Of a DNA stretch of 64,000 nt, positions 34,552 to 43,350 are shown one piece after another. Made by a program: the position numbers and the translations under genes. Position 1 is the first letter of the stretch; each line of letters starts with the position of its first letter. This stretch comes from Aquitalea sp. LB_tupeE (GTDB taxonomy: Bacteria; Pseudomonadota; Gammaproteobacteria; Burkholderiales; Chromobacteriaceae): positions 1-64,000 of the forward strand of contig NZ_JACAXB010000018.1 in the NCBI RefSeq assembly GCF_013391415.1. Reading direction: 5' to 3'. Under the pieces are notes generated by a model. It saw only the letters and a program-made list of their open reading frames with translations, did no database searches and was not told where the DNA came from.

Positions 34552-34911
34552 ATGAGAAAAATTTTCCTGGCCTGCCCGTATGGCCATGCCGACAAAGTGA
34601 TTGTGGAACACCGGTTCCAGATCGCCAGCGCCGTCGCCGCCACCATGCTTCGTAGTGGCGCAACCGTGTTTAGCCAGGTTTCGATGTCACATCCGATCAA
34701 TGGCTATTTGACGGGTCTGGATCCGGCGGCAATCGGCCGTCTGTGGGGGCCGGTGGATACCGTTTTTATGGAAGCGATGGAGGAGTTGATCGTCATCGAT
34801 GAACCTGGCTGGAAGGAGAGTGCCGGTGTCGCTCGTGAGATCGCCTTCTTTCAGCAGCGCGACCGTCGGGTCAGCCTCTGGAGCGAAGTCAGGTCCGAAT
34901 TCACTCCATAA
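34552..34911 (+). CDS. DUF1937 / nucleoside 2-deoxyribosyltransferase-like protein
   Basis: A 119-residue protein: IFLACPYGHAD at the N-terminus, RFQIASAVAATMLRSGATVFSQVSMSHPI, then MEAMEELIVIDEPGWKESAGVAREIAFF. This is the DUF1937 pattern, whose fold resembles nucleoside 2-deoxyribosyltransferases; the Glu of GVAREI would correspond to the family's conserved acid. It has a good GGAGTGAGCA ribosome site 28 bp after the kinase. What a glycosyl-transfer or -hydrolase activity would do in a polyol operon is not clear. Confidence 0.72.
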   Translation: MRKIFLACPYGHADKVIVEHRFQIASAVAATMLRSGATVFSQVSMSHPINGYLTGLDPAAIGRLWGPVDTVFMEAMEELIVIDEPGWKESAGVAREIAFFQQRDRRVSLWSEVRSEFTP

Positions 34912-34947
34912 CAACTGTTGTTACAGCAAAACCCACCAGGAGTCGCC

Positions 34948-36435
34948 GTGAGACCATCAGACCATATCGACCAAGTTGCAGACCCATCCCCCGCAGCCTT
35001 GCAACGAAACATCACGCCGTTTCAATCGTTTGCTGTCGCCTTCGGCTTTGTTTCGATCGCAACAGGTATTTTTTCTGCTTACGGCTCCATGTTGAGCACA
35101 TCAGGCCCGATAGGGATATGGACCTGGCCTATCGTGGTATTCGGCCAATTGATGGTGGCCTTGGTACTGGGCGCGCTTGCCGCACGCATCCCGGTTACCG
35201 GCTATGTGTATCAATGGGCTTCACGGCTGACCAACCCCGTTTTTGGTTGGGTCATGGGCTGGGTCAGCTTTACCTTTTTGGCCATCGTGTTGTGTGCGGT
35301 GGATTACACCATCCCGGCCACGGTGCTGCCGGTGTTGTTTGCTTATCAGGGGACGGCGGAAAATGCCTGGTTGCTGACCGCGCTGCTGATCTGTGCGCAG
35401 GCGGGCATGATCGCCCTGTCCACCAAAGTGACCCAAGGTTTCAATGCCCGTGCCGTGATGGTGCAATTGATCGGCATGATAGGCCTGATCATTTTACTGT
35501 TTGGCGTTGGACATTTTTCCGGCCAGATGCATTACGCCAATCTGTTCAGTACCGGCAATATTGCGGCTAAGGGCTATTTTTCCTTGGGCAGCATGACGGC
35601 AGTTGGCCCTTGGGTGATGGGGACTTTGATGGGGGCGTTCACCATTGTCGGCTTTGAGTCAGCCGCCAATCTCGCCGAAGAGACCAACAACCCCGCCCGG
35701 GTTATTCCACGCGCCATGTGGCAGGCCGTACTCTCGCTGGGTTTGATTGGCATGTTGTTTCTGGTGGCGGTGACTGCCTTGTTGGATGCACCACAGGCTG
35801 CGGTATCGGCCACGCCTATTGCCGATGTAGTAACGCGGGTACTGGGCGGCTATATCGGCAAAGCGCTGCTGATCATGGTGGTGATCTCGATTTATTCTTG
35901 CGGCCTGGTCATCTTGCTCAGTGCCACCCGTCTGGTCTGGGCCATGTCGCGCGATCAACGCTTTCCTGGCTGGAAATATTTCCGCACCATCAACACGCGC
36001 CTGCATACACCATTAAATGCCACGCTCGGAGTGGCACTGGTTGGTCAAGCCATATTGGCCGCTTTTTCGGGTGATACCGATGCGCTGTTTACCCTGTTTT
36101 CCGCAGCCACCTTGTTACCGGCCATGATTTATGCAGTCTGTGTGTCGATGTATGCCATTAAGCGACACCGCTTGCCTGCGACACAGGGTTTCTCGCTCGG
36201 CGTTTTTGAATTGCCGGTACTGGCCTTGGCCATGTTGTGGCTGGTGTTTGAGCTGGCCATTTTTCGCGATACATCCTTCGCTAAATCCTGGCTGTATGTG
36301 GGCCTGATGCTGGGCATCGGCACGCTATATTTGGCTGGCCTGCTATATCGCGGAGGGAGGGCCGCATTACGCATGCCCGACCTGATTGCGATTGATAGCA
36401 TCATGGATGCGGATAAGGGAGAACAACATGGATGA
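34948..36435 (+). CDS. APC-superfamily amino acid/amine permease
   Basis: A 495-residue inner membrane transporter with about 12 helices; ITPFQSFAVAFGFVSIATGIFSAYGSML and the helix-6 GAFTIVGFESAANLAEETNNPARVIPRAM are APC (amino acid-choline-type) signatures. The GTG at 34948 is chosen because CCAGGAG lies at correct spacing; the TTG at 34918 has none. It ends the DeoR-controlled operon, so it should import the substrate of the kinase/oxidase set; an amine- or amino-alcohol-type compound is therefore conceivable. Confidence 0.87.
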   Translation: MRPSDHIDQVADPSPAALQRNITPFQSFAVAFGFVSIATGIFSAYGSMLSTSGPIGIWTWPIVVFGQLMVALVLGALAARIPVTGYVYQWASRLTNPVFGWVMGWVSFTFLAIVLCAVDYTIPATVLPVLFAYQGTAENAWLLTALLICAQAGMIALSTKVTQGFNARAVMVQLIGMIGLIILLFGVGHFSGQMHYANLFSTGNIAAKGYFSLGSMTAVGPWVMGTLMGAFTIVGFESAANLAEETNNPARVIPRAMWQAVLSLGLIGMLFLVAVTALLDAPQAAVSATPIADVVTRVLGGYIGKALLIMVVISIYSCGLVILLSATRLVWAMSRDQRFPGWKYFRTINTRLHTPLNATLGVALVGQAILAAFSGDTDALFTLFSAATLLPAMIYAVCVSMYAIKRHRLPATQGFSLGVFELPVLALAMLWLVFELAIFRDTSFAKSWLYVGLMLGIGTLYLAGLLYRGGRAALRMPDLIAIDSIMDADKGEQHG

Positions 36436-36442
36436 TGTGCGC

Positions 36443-36943
36443 TCAGCAGCTACTCAGTAACAAGCAGGGTTGGCCATCCAGTTCGAACTGCGCCTCCACC
36501 ACCATCCCCAGCCGCGTATGGGCTTTGAGCGAGGCCTGGTTGTCGCCATGAATGAACAGCACCGCCTGTTGGCCGGGCAGTTGCTGCTGTAGCTGCTGCC
36601 ACATGTTGCCCAGCAAGCCCTGGCCTCGTGCCCGTGCGGCAAGACATACCGGGCCATAAAAGTAGAATGGCCTGGTGGCATGATGCAGCTTGGCCATCTG
36701 AACTGCCACCGGGCTGTCCAGATGCCGGCTACTACTGGTAAACAGCACGCCCAGCAGGCCGGCGGCGTCTTCGGCCAGCACTACCGGCATGCCGTCTGCC
36801 AAGGCCTGTGTCAGCCAGTGGCTGATTTTTTCCAGCGGAAAATCGCCATGCAGGCTACCGCCCTGACTACTGCTTTCGGGCAACATCAGCGCGGCAATGG
36901 CTGCTGCGTCACTCTCTCTGGCATTGCGCAACTGTGGCGGCAT
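36443..36943 (-). CDS. GNAT-family N-acetyltransferase
   Basis: A 166-residue GNAT protein. The acetyl-CoA loop ARARGQGLLGNMWQQL (an R/QxxGxG/A type) is at about residues 104-119, and a motif-B segment NQASLKAHTRLGMVVEAQFEL follows. ATG 36943 has GGAG eight bases upstream. It is convergent with the permease, leaving 7 bp between the stops, and 21 bp downstream of the carbonic anhydrase gene, so it may share its transcript. Substrate unknown. Confidence 0.85.
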   Translation of the reverse strand: MPPQLRNARESDAAAIAALMLPESSSQGGSLHGDFPLEKISHWLTQALADGMPVVLAEDAAGLLGVLFTSSSRHLDSPVAVQMAKLHHATRPFYFYGPVCLAARARGQGLLGNMWQQLQQQLPGQQAVLFIHGDNQASLKAHTRLGMVVEAQFELDGQPCLLLSSC

Positions 36944-36964
36944 GGCTTTATCTCCTGCGGAAAT

Positions 36965-37507
36965 TCATTCCAGATTCGGTTTGTGCTTGTTGGCCACGCG
37001 AATGTAGTGCTCGGCGGAATACTTGAAGTAGGCCAGCTCTTGTTCGGTCAGCTTGCGGGCCTGTTTGACCGGATTGCCCAGATACAAATAGCCAGATTCC
37101 AGCCGCTTGCCCGGTGGCACCAGGCTGCCGGCACCAATCAGTACCCGGTCTTCGATGATGGCGCGGTCCAGAATGATACTGCCTATGCCCACCAGCACTT
37201 CATCGCCAATGGTACAGCCGTGCAGGGTGACGTGATGGCCGATGGTGACGTGTTTGCCGATGTGCAATGGCGCTCCCACCGGGTCGCTATCGCGCTTGTG
37301 GGTGACGTGCAGCATGGCAAAGTCCTGGATATTGCTGCCTTCTCCAATATGAATGGCGTTGACGTCACCGCGGATCACGGCAAAGGGCCAAACCGAAGCA
37401 TTCTCCGCCAGCGTGACATCGCCAATCACCACGGCTGCCGGGTCGATATAGCAGGAGTCGGCAATCTGCGGTGTACTGCCATCGTAGGGGCGGATATTGC
37501 GATTCAT
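36965..37507 (-). CDS. Gamma-class carbonic anhydrase family protein
   Basis: A 180-residue left-handed beta-helix protein with hexapeptide repeats (VVIGDVTLAENASVWPFAVIRGDVNAIHIGEGSNIQD). The His metal ligands are visible in LHVTHKR and TIGHHVTLHG. These match the YrdA/CaiE-like gamma-CA group. No signal peptide. Divergent from prlC across a 133-bp promoter region. Carbonic anhydrase activity is not assured in this subgroup. Confidence 0.92.
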   Translation of the reverse strand: MNRNIRPYDGSTPQIADSCYIDPAAVVIGDVTLAENASVWPFAVIRGDVNAIHIGEGSNIQDFAMLHVTHKRDSDPVGAPLHIGKHVTIGHHVTLHGCTIGDEVLVGIGSIILDRAIIEDRVLIGAGSLVPPGKRLESGYLYLGNPVKQARKLTEQELAYFKYSAEHYIRVANKHKPNLE

Positions 37508-37640
37508 CAGAACGTCCTCATCTAACAGGTTTGAGATTCCCTATCATATAGCAATGGCGGTAGCCTGTTGCGGTGCTACCGTCCCCCGATACCGGCATCA
37601 TGCCCCGCCAGCAGTTGCCACTTGCCACAGGAAGTGAACA

Positions 37641-39677
37641 ATGAGCCAGAACCCGCTGCTCGACTTTACCGGACTGCCCCGTTTTGCCGAAATTCGCCCC
37701 GAACACATCAGCCCGGCCATCGCGCAATTGCTGAGCGAGGCGCGTCACACCGTGGCGCAGCTGACCACCCATGTGGATAGCCCGAGCTGGGAGAACTTTG
37801 TTGAGCCGCTTACCGACGCCACCGAACGCCTGTCGCGCGCCTGGGGCGTGGTGGGACACCTGAATGCGGTAGTGAACACCCCCGAACTGCGCGATGCCTA
37901 CAATGCCAATATCGCGCCGATTTCCGAATTCTGGACCGAACTGGGACAGAACCTGGCCTTGCTCGGCCAGTTCAAGGCCATCGAAGCCAGCCCGGCTTAT
38001 GCCGGCTTCAATGCGGCACGTCAGAAGATCATCCAGAACGATCTGCGCGATTTCCGTCTGTCCGGTGCCGAGCTGCCGGAAGCACAGCGCCAGCGTTATG
38101 CCGCCATCCAGAGCCGTCTGGCCGAGTTGTCTGCCCGCTTCGAGCAGAACGTGATGGATGCCACCGACGCCTTCAGCCTGTATGTGGAAGACGCCAGCGA
38201 GCTGGATGGTGTGCCGGAGGACGCGCTGGCGCTGTTTGCCGCTGCTGCCCAGGCCGATGAAAAAACCGGCTACAAGATCACCCTGCAGTTCCCGTTTTAC
38301 TTCCCGGTGATGCAGTACGCACATAACCGCGCGCTGCGCCAGAAACTGTATGACGCCTATGTGAAGCGTGCGTCGGAATTCGGCCTGCCCGAGCACGACA
38401 ATACCGAAATCATCCGCGAAAAACTGCAGCTCACCCGCGAAGAGGCCCAACTGCTGGGCTTTGCCAATTATGCCGAGCTGTCCCTGTACACCAAGATGGC
38501 GGAGAGCCCGGCACAAGTCATTGCCTTCCTGCGCGACCTCGCTGCCCGCGCCAAACCGTTTGCAGTGAAAGACCGCGCCGAGCTGGAAGCCTTTGCCAGC
38601 AAGGAGCTGGGCCTCTCCGACCTGCAAGCCTGGGATATTGCTTACGCTGCCGAAAAACTGCGCGTGGCACGCTATGCCTTCTCCGAGCAGGAAGTGAAAC
38701 AGTACTTCCCGGAAAGCAAGGTGCTGCCCGGCCTGTTCGGAGTAGTCAACACCCTGTATGGCGTGGAAGTGCGCGACAGTACCGCTCCGGTATGGCATGA
38801 CGATGTGCGCTTTTACGACATCATCAAGGATGGCAAGCTGGTAGGCAGTTTCTACTTTGATCTGTACTCGCGCGAGGGCAAGCGCCCGGGTGCCTGGATG
38901 GACGACGCGCGTGGCCGTCGCAAGAAGGGCGACACCATGCAAACCCCGGTGGCTTACCTCACCTGCAATTTCACTCGCCCGGTGGGCGATAAGCCGGCGC
39001 TGTTCACCCACGACGAAGTGATTACTCTGTTCCATGAGTTCGGCCATGGCCTGCATCACATGCTGACGCAGGTGGAGGAGCTGGGCGTATCCGGCATCAA
39101 TGGCGTGGAATGGGATGCGGTGGAGCTGCCCAGCCAGTTCATGGAAAACTTCTGCTGGGAATGGGACGTGCTGCAAGGCATGACCGCCCATGCCGACACC
39201 GGCGAAACCCTGCCGCGTGCGCTGTTCGACAAGATGCTGGCCGCCAAGAACTTCCAGAGCGGCATGATGACAGTGCGTCAGCTGGAGTTTTCGTTGTTCG
39301 ACATGCTGCTGTATACCGATTTTGATGCCAGCACCGGTGACTGGCTGGCGCTGCTGGATACCGTGCGCCAGGAAGTGGCAGTCAATTTCCCGCCGTCCTA
39401 CAACCGCTTCCCCAACAGCTTCAGTCATATTTTTGCTGGTGGGTATTCGGCAGGGTATTACAGTTACAAGTGGGCGGAAGTACTGTCTGCCGATGCCTAC
39501 GCGGCTTTCGAAGAAGCGGGTGGTGCCAACCCGGTTACCGGCAAACGCTTCTGGGATGAAGTGCTGGCCGTGGGTGGCAGTCGTTCGGCACTGGAATCCT
39601 TCCGTGCCTTCCGTGGCCGCGACCCGCAGATTGACGCGCTGTTGCGCCATTCCGGCATGGTGGAAGAAGCCGCCTGA
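37641..39677 (+). CDS. prlC: Oligopeptidase A (M3 family)
   Basis: A 678-residue cytoplasmic zinc metallopeptidase. The HEXXH motif reads LFHEFGHGLHHM at about residues 462-473, with the third ligand region GINGVEWDAVELPSQFMENF following at 480-500. Start MSQNPLLDF and end GRDPQIDALLRHSGM are typical of OpdA/PrlC. The enzyme degrades short peptides, including cleaved signal peptides. It is monocistronic with a terminator 150 bp downstream. Confidence 0.97.
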   Translation: MSQNPLLDFTGLPRFAEIRPEHISPAIAQLLSEARHTVAQLTTHVDSPSWENFVEPLTDATERLSRAWGVVGHLNAVVNTPELRDAYNANIAPISEFWTELGQNLALLGQFKAIEASPAYAGFNAARQKIIQNDLRDFRLSGAELPEAQRQRYAAIQSRLAELSARFEQNVMDATDAFSLYVEDASELDGVPEDALALFAAAAQADEKTGYKITLQFPFYFPVMQYAHNRALRQKLYDAYVKRASEFGLPEHDNTEIIREKLQLTREEAQLLGFANYAELSLYTKMAESPAQVIAFLRDLAARAKPFAVKDRAELEAFASKELGLSDLQAWDIAYAAEKLRVARYAFSEQEVKQYFPESKVLPGLFGVVNTLYGVEVRDSTAPVWHDDVRFYDIIKDGKLVGSFYFDLYSREGKRPGAWMDDARGRRKKGDTMQTPVAYLTCNFTRPVGDKPALFTHDEVITLFHEFGHGLHHMLTQVEELGVSGINGVEWDAVELPSQFMENFCWEWDVLQGMTAHADTGETLPRALFDKMLAAKNFQSGMMTVRQLEFSLFDMLLYTDFDASTGDWLALLDTVRQEVAVNFPPSYNRFPNSFSHIFAGGYSAGYYSYKWAEVLSADAYAAFEEAGGANPVTGKRFWDEVLAVGGSRSALESFRAFRGRDPQIDALLRHSGMVEEAA

Positions 39678-39824
39678 AGCGCTGACAAATATTTGCACGG
39701 GGGAGGGAACTCCCCTGATTGGCGCTGGCTCTAATCTTTGCTCAACGGGTTATCTCCAAGAGCAGCAAGCGAGCCAGACGCTTATCCCTGCCCCCAAGGA
39801 CATCGATATTGTGTCTTTTCCTGC

Positions 39825-39849
39825 CCCCAATCCCCCTTGGGGGTATTTT
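39825..39849 (+). terminator. Intrinsic terminator of prlC
   Basis: CCCCAA (39825-39830) pairs with TTGGGG (39837-39842) and is followed by TATTTTTTT. Confidence 0.7.
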
Positions 39850-39874
39850 TTTGCTGTCGCAAGCGCAAATGAAA

Positions 39875-39894
39875 ACACCGCCAGTAGGCGGTGT
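39875..39894. repeat. 20-bp palindrome, left copy
   Basis: ACACCGCCAGTAGGCGGTGT; identical to 40068-40087. An 8-bp-stem palindrome immediately left of the structured repeat. Confidence 0.9.
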
Positions 39895-39898
39895 CAGA

Positions 39899-40066
39899 TT
39901 GTTGACAATCCCCTCTCGCTTTCTGAAATGAAAGCGAGGCTCCCTTGCAGGGCAAGGGCGGGAGGATAGGGAGCAGATGGGAAGGCTGCAGAGTCAATCT
40001 GCTAGCCGGAAGGCCCGGCTTTGCCGGGTCCAGTGCCACCGAATCAAATTATTTTGTCAGCAGCCT
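39899..40066 (+). repeat. Structured intergenic repeat, copy 2
   Basis: 168-bp partner of 15074-15240 in the same orientation. The CTCGCTTTC/GAAAGCGAG and GGCCCGGC/GCCGGGTCC stems are conserved exactly while the first loop differs (TGAAAT versus CATCAG). One extra G is the only length change seen. It is bracketed within a few bases by two identical 20-bp palindromes. Confidence 0.85.
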
Positions 40067-40067
40067 G

Positions 40068-40087
40068 ACACCGCCAGTAGGCGGTGT
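40068..40087. repeat. 20-bp palindrome, right copy
   Basis: ACACCGCCAGTAGGCGGTGT; exact direct (and, being palindromic, inverted) copy of 39875-39894, one base after repeat copy 2 ends. Confidence 0.9.
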
Positions 40088-40185
40088 TGTCTGGTGCTTT
40101 CAGTGAGATGACGTCTCCGGGATTCTTGCCGATGGTGGCTTGCACGGCGCGTTGCCATCAGACGGGAATCGCCATTTCACTAAAA

Positions 40186-40362
40186 TCAGTTGCCGGAGCC
40201 GTGTTCCGTCTTGTCAGTCTGGCCTAGGCGATGGCGCTGGGCAAAGCCTGGGGTGCGCAGGGTAAAGGCATCGCTGAAAGGGCGCAGGGTCGAGCGGTGA
40301 GGATTCTTGGTCGGGCAGAGGGGGTGTTGCTGGGAATGCAGGGGTTTGGATTGTCTGGACAA
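40186..40362 (-). CDS. Possible 58-residue basic small protein
   Basis: A TTG-initiated frame of 58 codons (begins MSRQSKPLHSQQHPL, ends TDKTEHGSGN) with GGAG six to seven bases upstream and a near-consensus promoter 30-60 bp further up. The product would be basic, rich in Pro, His, Ser and Gln, without signal peptide, membrane segment or known domain. A longer frame opening at 40545 starts upstream of that promoter and is not favoured. The transcript may instead be a non-coding RNA. Confidence 0.4.
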   Translation of the reverse strand: MSRQSKPLHSQQHPLCPTKNPHRSTLRPFSDAFTLRTPGFAQRHRLGQTDKTEHGSGN

Positions 40363-40391
40363 TTTGTTTCTCCGGTGATGAACACAGGACC

Positions 40392-40420
40392 ATTCTAGCT
40401 GCGCTGCCGCGCAATGACAA
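40392..40420 (-). promoter_or_regulatory. Sigma-70 promoter
   Basis: On the minus strand TTGTCA (40415-40420), 17 bp, TAGAAT (40392-40397): one mismatch in each box and ideal spacing. It reads toward the small frame at 40186-40362. Confidence 0.6.
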
Positions 40421-40729
40421 ATTTGATCAAATATTTGTTGTTTATTTGCCAGATTAACCATTTGAAAAAAAGTTAAACCAGCTCTAACAAGTGAGTTGTG
40501 AGTCACCGGTCTGCGACAGACATGCAGTGAACCGCGTATCGCCATACGGCTGCGAAATTAATCGGGTAAGATGGCGTCGATTTTTCAAACACGCATGCTG
40601 CGGATGAGTCTGACCGCACTGCCTGCGTGGCCTCCCTTGTCGTTACCGCATGCGTGACATTGCGCTGGCCATGCTGTTTATGTGCCGTGGAGCATGCTCT
40701 GCGTGCAAGCCTTCCACGTTGATGGGGAC

Positions 40730-42355
40730 ATGATGATCTTCAACCGTTCCATCCGGCCCGAGCGCCTCACCTTGCTGGTGTCGCTGGGGCTGGTACTGTT
40801 TTACAACCTGCCATTCTGGCGCGAGATGCTACGCATTGTCGGCCCGCTGGATAGCCAGGGCATCAAATTGCTGCTGGAGTCCTTCCTGCTGGTGACAGCG
40901 TTTTACAACCTGGTGCTGTCGCTATTCAACTGGCCTTATATCGGCAAGCCACTGATTGCGCTGTTATTGCTGACCACCTCGTTCATTAGCTATTTCATGA
41001 ACCAGTATGGGGTGATGATAGATGTGCACATGGTGCAAAACGCGGTGCAGACCGACCACAAGGAAGTGCGCGATCTGCTGACCATGAAAATGGCGCTGTT
41101 TGTGGTGGTGCTGGGGCTGTTGCCTAGCTGGTGGTTGTTTACGCGTCATATCCAGTGGCGCTCCCCGTTGCGGGAGGGCGGTGTGCGCTTGCTGACCTTG
41201 CTGGTGTCGGCGGCAGTGCTGGTGGGCATTGCCTTTGCGGCGTATCAGGACTTTGCGTCCTTGTTCCGCAATAACCGCCAGCTTCGCCATTATCTGACGC
41301 CCTTCAACTATATCCAGGCCACCAATGGCTATATCCAGGACCACTACAATAGCGGCCCCATTGTGGTCAGCCCACTGGGTGAGGATGCCAAACGCGATGC
41401 CAGCTGGCAGCAGCACAAGCGCAAGACCGTGTTTGTGCTGGTGGTGGGGGAAACCGCGCGTGCCGACCATTTTTCGCTCAATGGTTATCCGCGCAATACC
41501 AACCCGAAACTGTCGGCGCAGGCTGGTTTGATCAATCTGCCCAATGTGTTTTCTTGTGGCACGGAAACAGCGGTTTCGGTGCCCTGCATGTTCTCCGATA
41601 TCGGCCGGGCCAATTACGATGGAGACAAGGCCGCACGGCAGCAAAATGTGCTGGATGTCCTCAAGCGTGCCGGCTACAACGTGATCTGGCGGGATAACCA
41701 GTCCGGCTGCAAGGATGTGTGCAACCGGGTGACGCTGGAAGATGTCACCACCAGCAAGGACGACAAGCTATGCAGCACTGGCGAGTGTTGGGATGAAATT
41801 CTGCTGCAGAACCTGCAACAGAAGATTGACCAGTCCGACCGCGACATCGTGCTGGTGTTGCATCAGATGGGCAGCCACGGCCCGGCGTACTACAAGCGTT
41901 ACCCGCCAGCCATGGAGCAGTTCAAGCCGGTATGCCAGACCAGCGAGCTATCACGCTGCCCGCGCGAGCAGATCGTCAACGGTTTTGACAACACCATTCT
42001 GTATACCGACACGGTGCTATCCGGGCTGATTGATTTTCTGCGTGCCAACCAGCAGCGTTACAACACCGGCATGCTGTACATGTCCGACCACGGCGAATCG
42101 CTGGGTGAAAACGGCATGTATCTGCATGGCACGCCTTATTTGCTGGCACCGGAAGCACAAAAGCATATTGGTGCCATGATGTGGTTCTCCGACAGCTTCC
42201 AGCAGGAAGTCGGCCTGAACCAGCGCTGTCTGGAAGGGCGTAAGGCCGAGCCATATTCCCACGACAACCTGTTCCACTCGCTGCTGGGTTTGCTGGGCGT
42301 GCACACCAGTGTTTATAACAAGCAACTGGACATGTTTGCGCCTTGCCGACAGTAG
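40730..42355 (+). CDS. eptA: Lipid A phosphoethanolamine transferase (EptA/MCR-like)
   Basis: A 541-residue inner membrane enzyme that transfers phosphoethanolamine from phosphatidylethanolamine to lipid A. Five membrane helices occupy about residues 10-180; the periplasmic sulfatase-fold domain follows. Zinc and catalytic motifs are intact: VGETARADHFS (Glu near 240), GTETAVSVPCMFS (Thr nucleophile near 279) and MSDHGESLGE (Asp/His near 453). Six or more cysteines could form the disulphides typical of the family. ATG 40730 or 40733 is supported by GGGGA and by the conserved RPERLTLLVSLGLVLFYNLPF start. Such enzymes can reduce binding of cationic peptides; in this setting it is a chromosomal, native-looking gene. 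Confidence 0.92.
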   Translation: MMIFNRSIRPERLTLLVSLGLVLFYNLPFWREMLRIVGPLDSQGIKLLLESFLLVTAFYNLVLSLFNWPYIGKPLIALLLLTTSFISYFMNQYGVMIDVHMVQNAVQTDHKEVRDLLTMKMALFVVVLGLLPSWWLFTRHIQWRSPLREGGVRLLTLLVSAAVLVGIAFAAYQDFASLFRNNRQLRHYLTPFNYIQATNGYIQDHYNSGPIVVSPLGEDAKRDASWQQHKRKTVFVLVVGETARADHFSLNGYPRNTNPKLSAQAGLINLPNVFSCGTETAVSVPCMFSDIGRANYDGDKAARQQNVLDVLKRAGYNVIWRDNQSGCKDVCNRVTLEDVTTSKDDKLCSTGECWDEILLQNLQQKIDQSDRDIVLVLHQMGSHGPAYYKRYPPAMEQFKPVCQTSELSRCPREQIVNGFDNTILYTDTVLSGLIDFLRANQQRYNTGMLYMSDHGESLGENGMYLHGTPYLLAPEAQKHIGAMMWFSDSFQQEVGLNQRCLEGRKAEPYSHDNLFHSLLGLLGVHTSVYNKQLDMFAPCRQ

Positions 42356-42423
42356 CCGTGATTTCCGATTCAGATGCAGCCGCCGCGGTGCGCGGCTGCC
42401 CTAAGTAAACGAGAACTGAAGAT

Positions 42424-43197
42424 ATGCAATTAGCCACCTGGAACGTCAACTCACTCAAGGTCCGTCTGCCTCAGGTGCTGGAATGGCTGGCGCAAAGCCC
42501 GGTAGACGTACTTTGCCTGCAAGAATTGAAAATGGATCAGGACGTGTTCCCGCTGGCCCAGATCGAGGCCGCCGGTTATCGTGCGGCCTGGTTTGGCCAG
42601 AAAACCTATAACGGCGTGGCCATTCTGGTGCGCGCGCCCTTGCAGCTGGACGATGTGGTGCTGGGCATTCCCGGCTATGACGATCCGCAACGCCGGGTGA
42701 TTGCCGCCACGGTAAACGGCGTGCGCGTGATCTGTGGCTACTTCGTCAATGGCGAGGCTGTCGATTCGCCCAAGTATCCGTACAAGCTGGAATGGTTGGG
42801 CAAGCTGCATGACTACGTAGCCAATGAGCTGGCGCGCCATCCGCAACTGGCACTGCTGGGCGACTACAATATCGCGCCGGAAGACCGTGACGTGTACGAC
42901 CCGGAAAGCTGGCACGAGCAAGTGCTGTGCAGCACACCGGAGCGCGACGCCTTCCGCAGCCTGATCGGCCTGGGCCTGGCGGACAGCTTCCGTCTGTTCA
43001 ATCAGGAGGACAAGCAGTACAGCTGGTGGGATTACCGCGCGATGATGTTCCGCCGCAACAAGGGGGTGCGTATCGACCACATCCTGATTACTCCGGCCTT
43101 GCAAGCGCGCGCGCTGGAATGCGTCATCGACAAGACGCCGCGCAAATGGGAACGCCCGTCCGACCATACGCCAGTGGTGCTTACGCTGGCAGATTAA
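42424..43197 (+). CDS. xth: Exodeoxyribonuclease III
   Basis: A 257-residue AP endonuclease / 3'-5' exonuclease of base-excision repair. Catalytic motifs are complete: WNVNSLKVR, LQELKMDQD (metal Glu), GDYNIAPEDRDVYDP, YSWWDYR, and the closing RIDHILIT with PSDHTPVVL (catalytic Asp-His). It ends before a clear terminator. Full length with no oddities. Confidence 0.95.
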   Translation: MQLATWNVNSLKVRLPQVLEWLAQSPVDVLCLQELKMDQDVFPLAQIEAAGYRAAWFGQKTYNGVAILVRAPLQLDDVVLGIPGYDDPQRRVIAATVNGVRVICGYFVNGEAVDSPKYPYKLEWLGKLHDYVANELARHPQLALLGDYNIAPEDRDVYDPESWHEQVLCSTPERDAFRSLIGLGLADSFRLFNQEDKQYSWWDYRAMMFRRNKGVRIDHILITPALQARALECVIDKTPRKWERPSDHTPVVLTLAD

Positions 43198-43212
43198 GCT
43201 GCTATCACCTGT

Positions 43213-43237
43213 AAAACGGCCCGTTAAGGGCCGTTTT
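43213..43237 (+). terminator. Intrinsic terminator of xth
   Basis: AAAACGGCCCGTTAAGGGCC-type hairpin (ACGGCCC/GGGCCGT) ending in TTTT, 16 bp after the xth stop. Confidence 0.85.
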
Positions 43238-43350
43238 GTATTGGCAGGCCACACTCAGGCGGGAACAGGGCAAAGCTTGGTTTAGCTCAATAATTTGCAT
43301 ATTAGCATTTGCTAAAATTTATTGATGAATAGCTAACCCAAGGTGCCATC

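Larger units (their letters stand above)
39678..40185. other. Intergenic region after prlC
   Basis: This 508-bp stretch holds the prlC terminator, two 20-bp palindromes and repeat copy 2, annotated separately. No gene is supported in it. Confidence 0.6.

Noticed and set aside
37518-39698. Long minus-strand frame across prlC
   Set aside because: Antisense shadow of a gene with full M3 peptidase motifs.
40186-40545. 119-codon version of the small minus-strand frame
   Set aside because: Its start lies upstream of the best promoter; only the 58-codon part is downstream of it.
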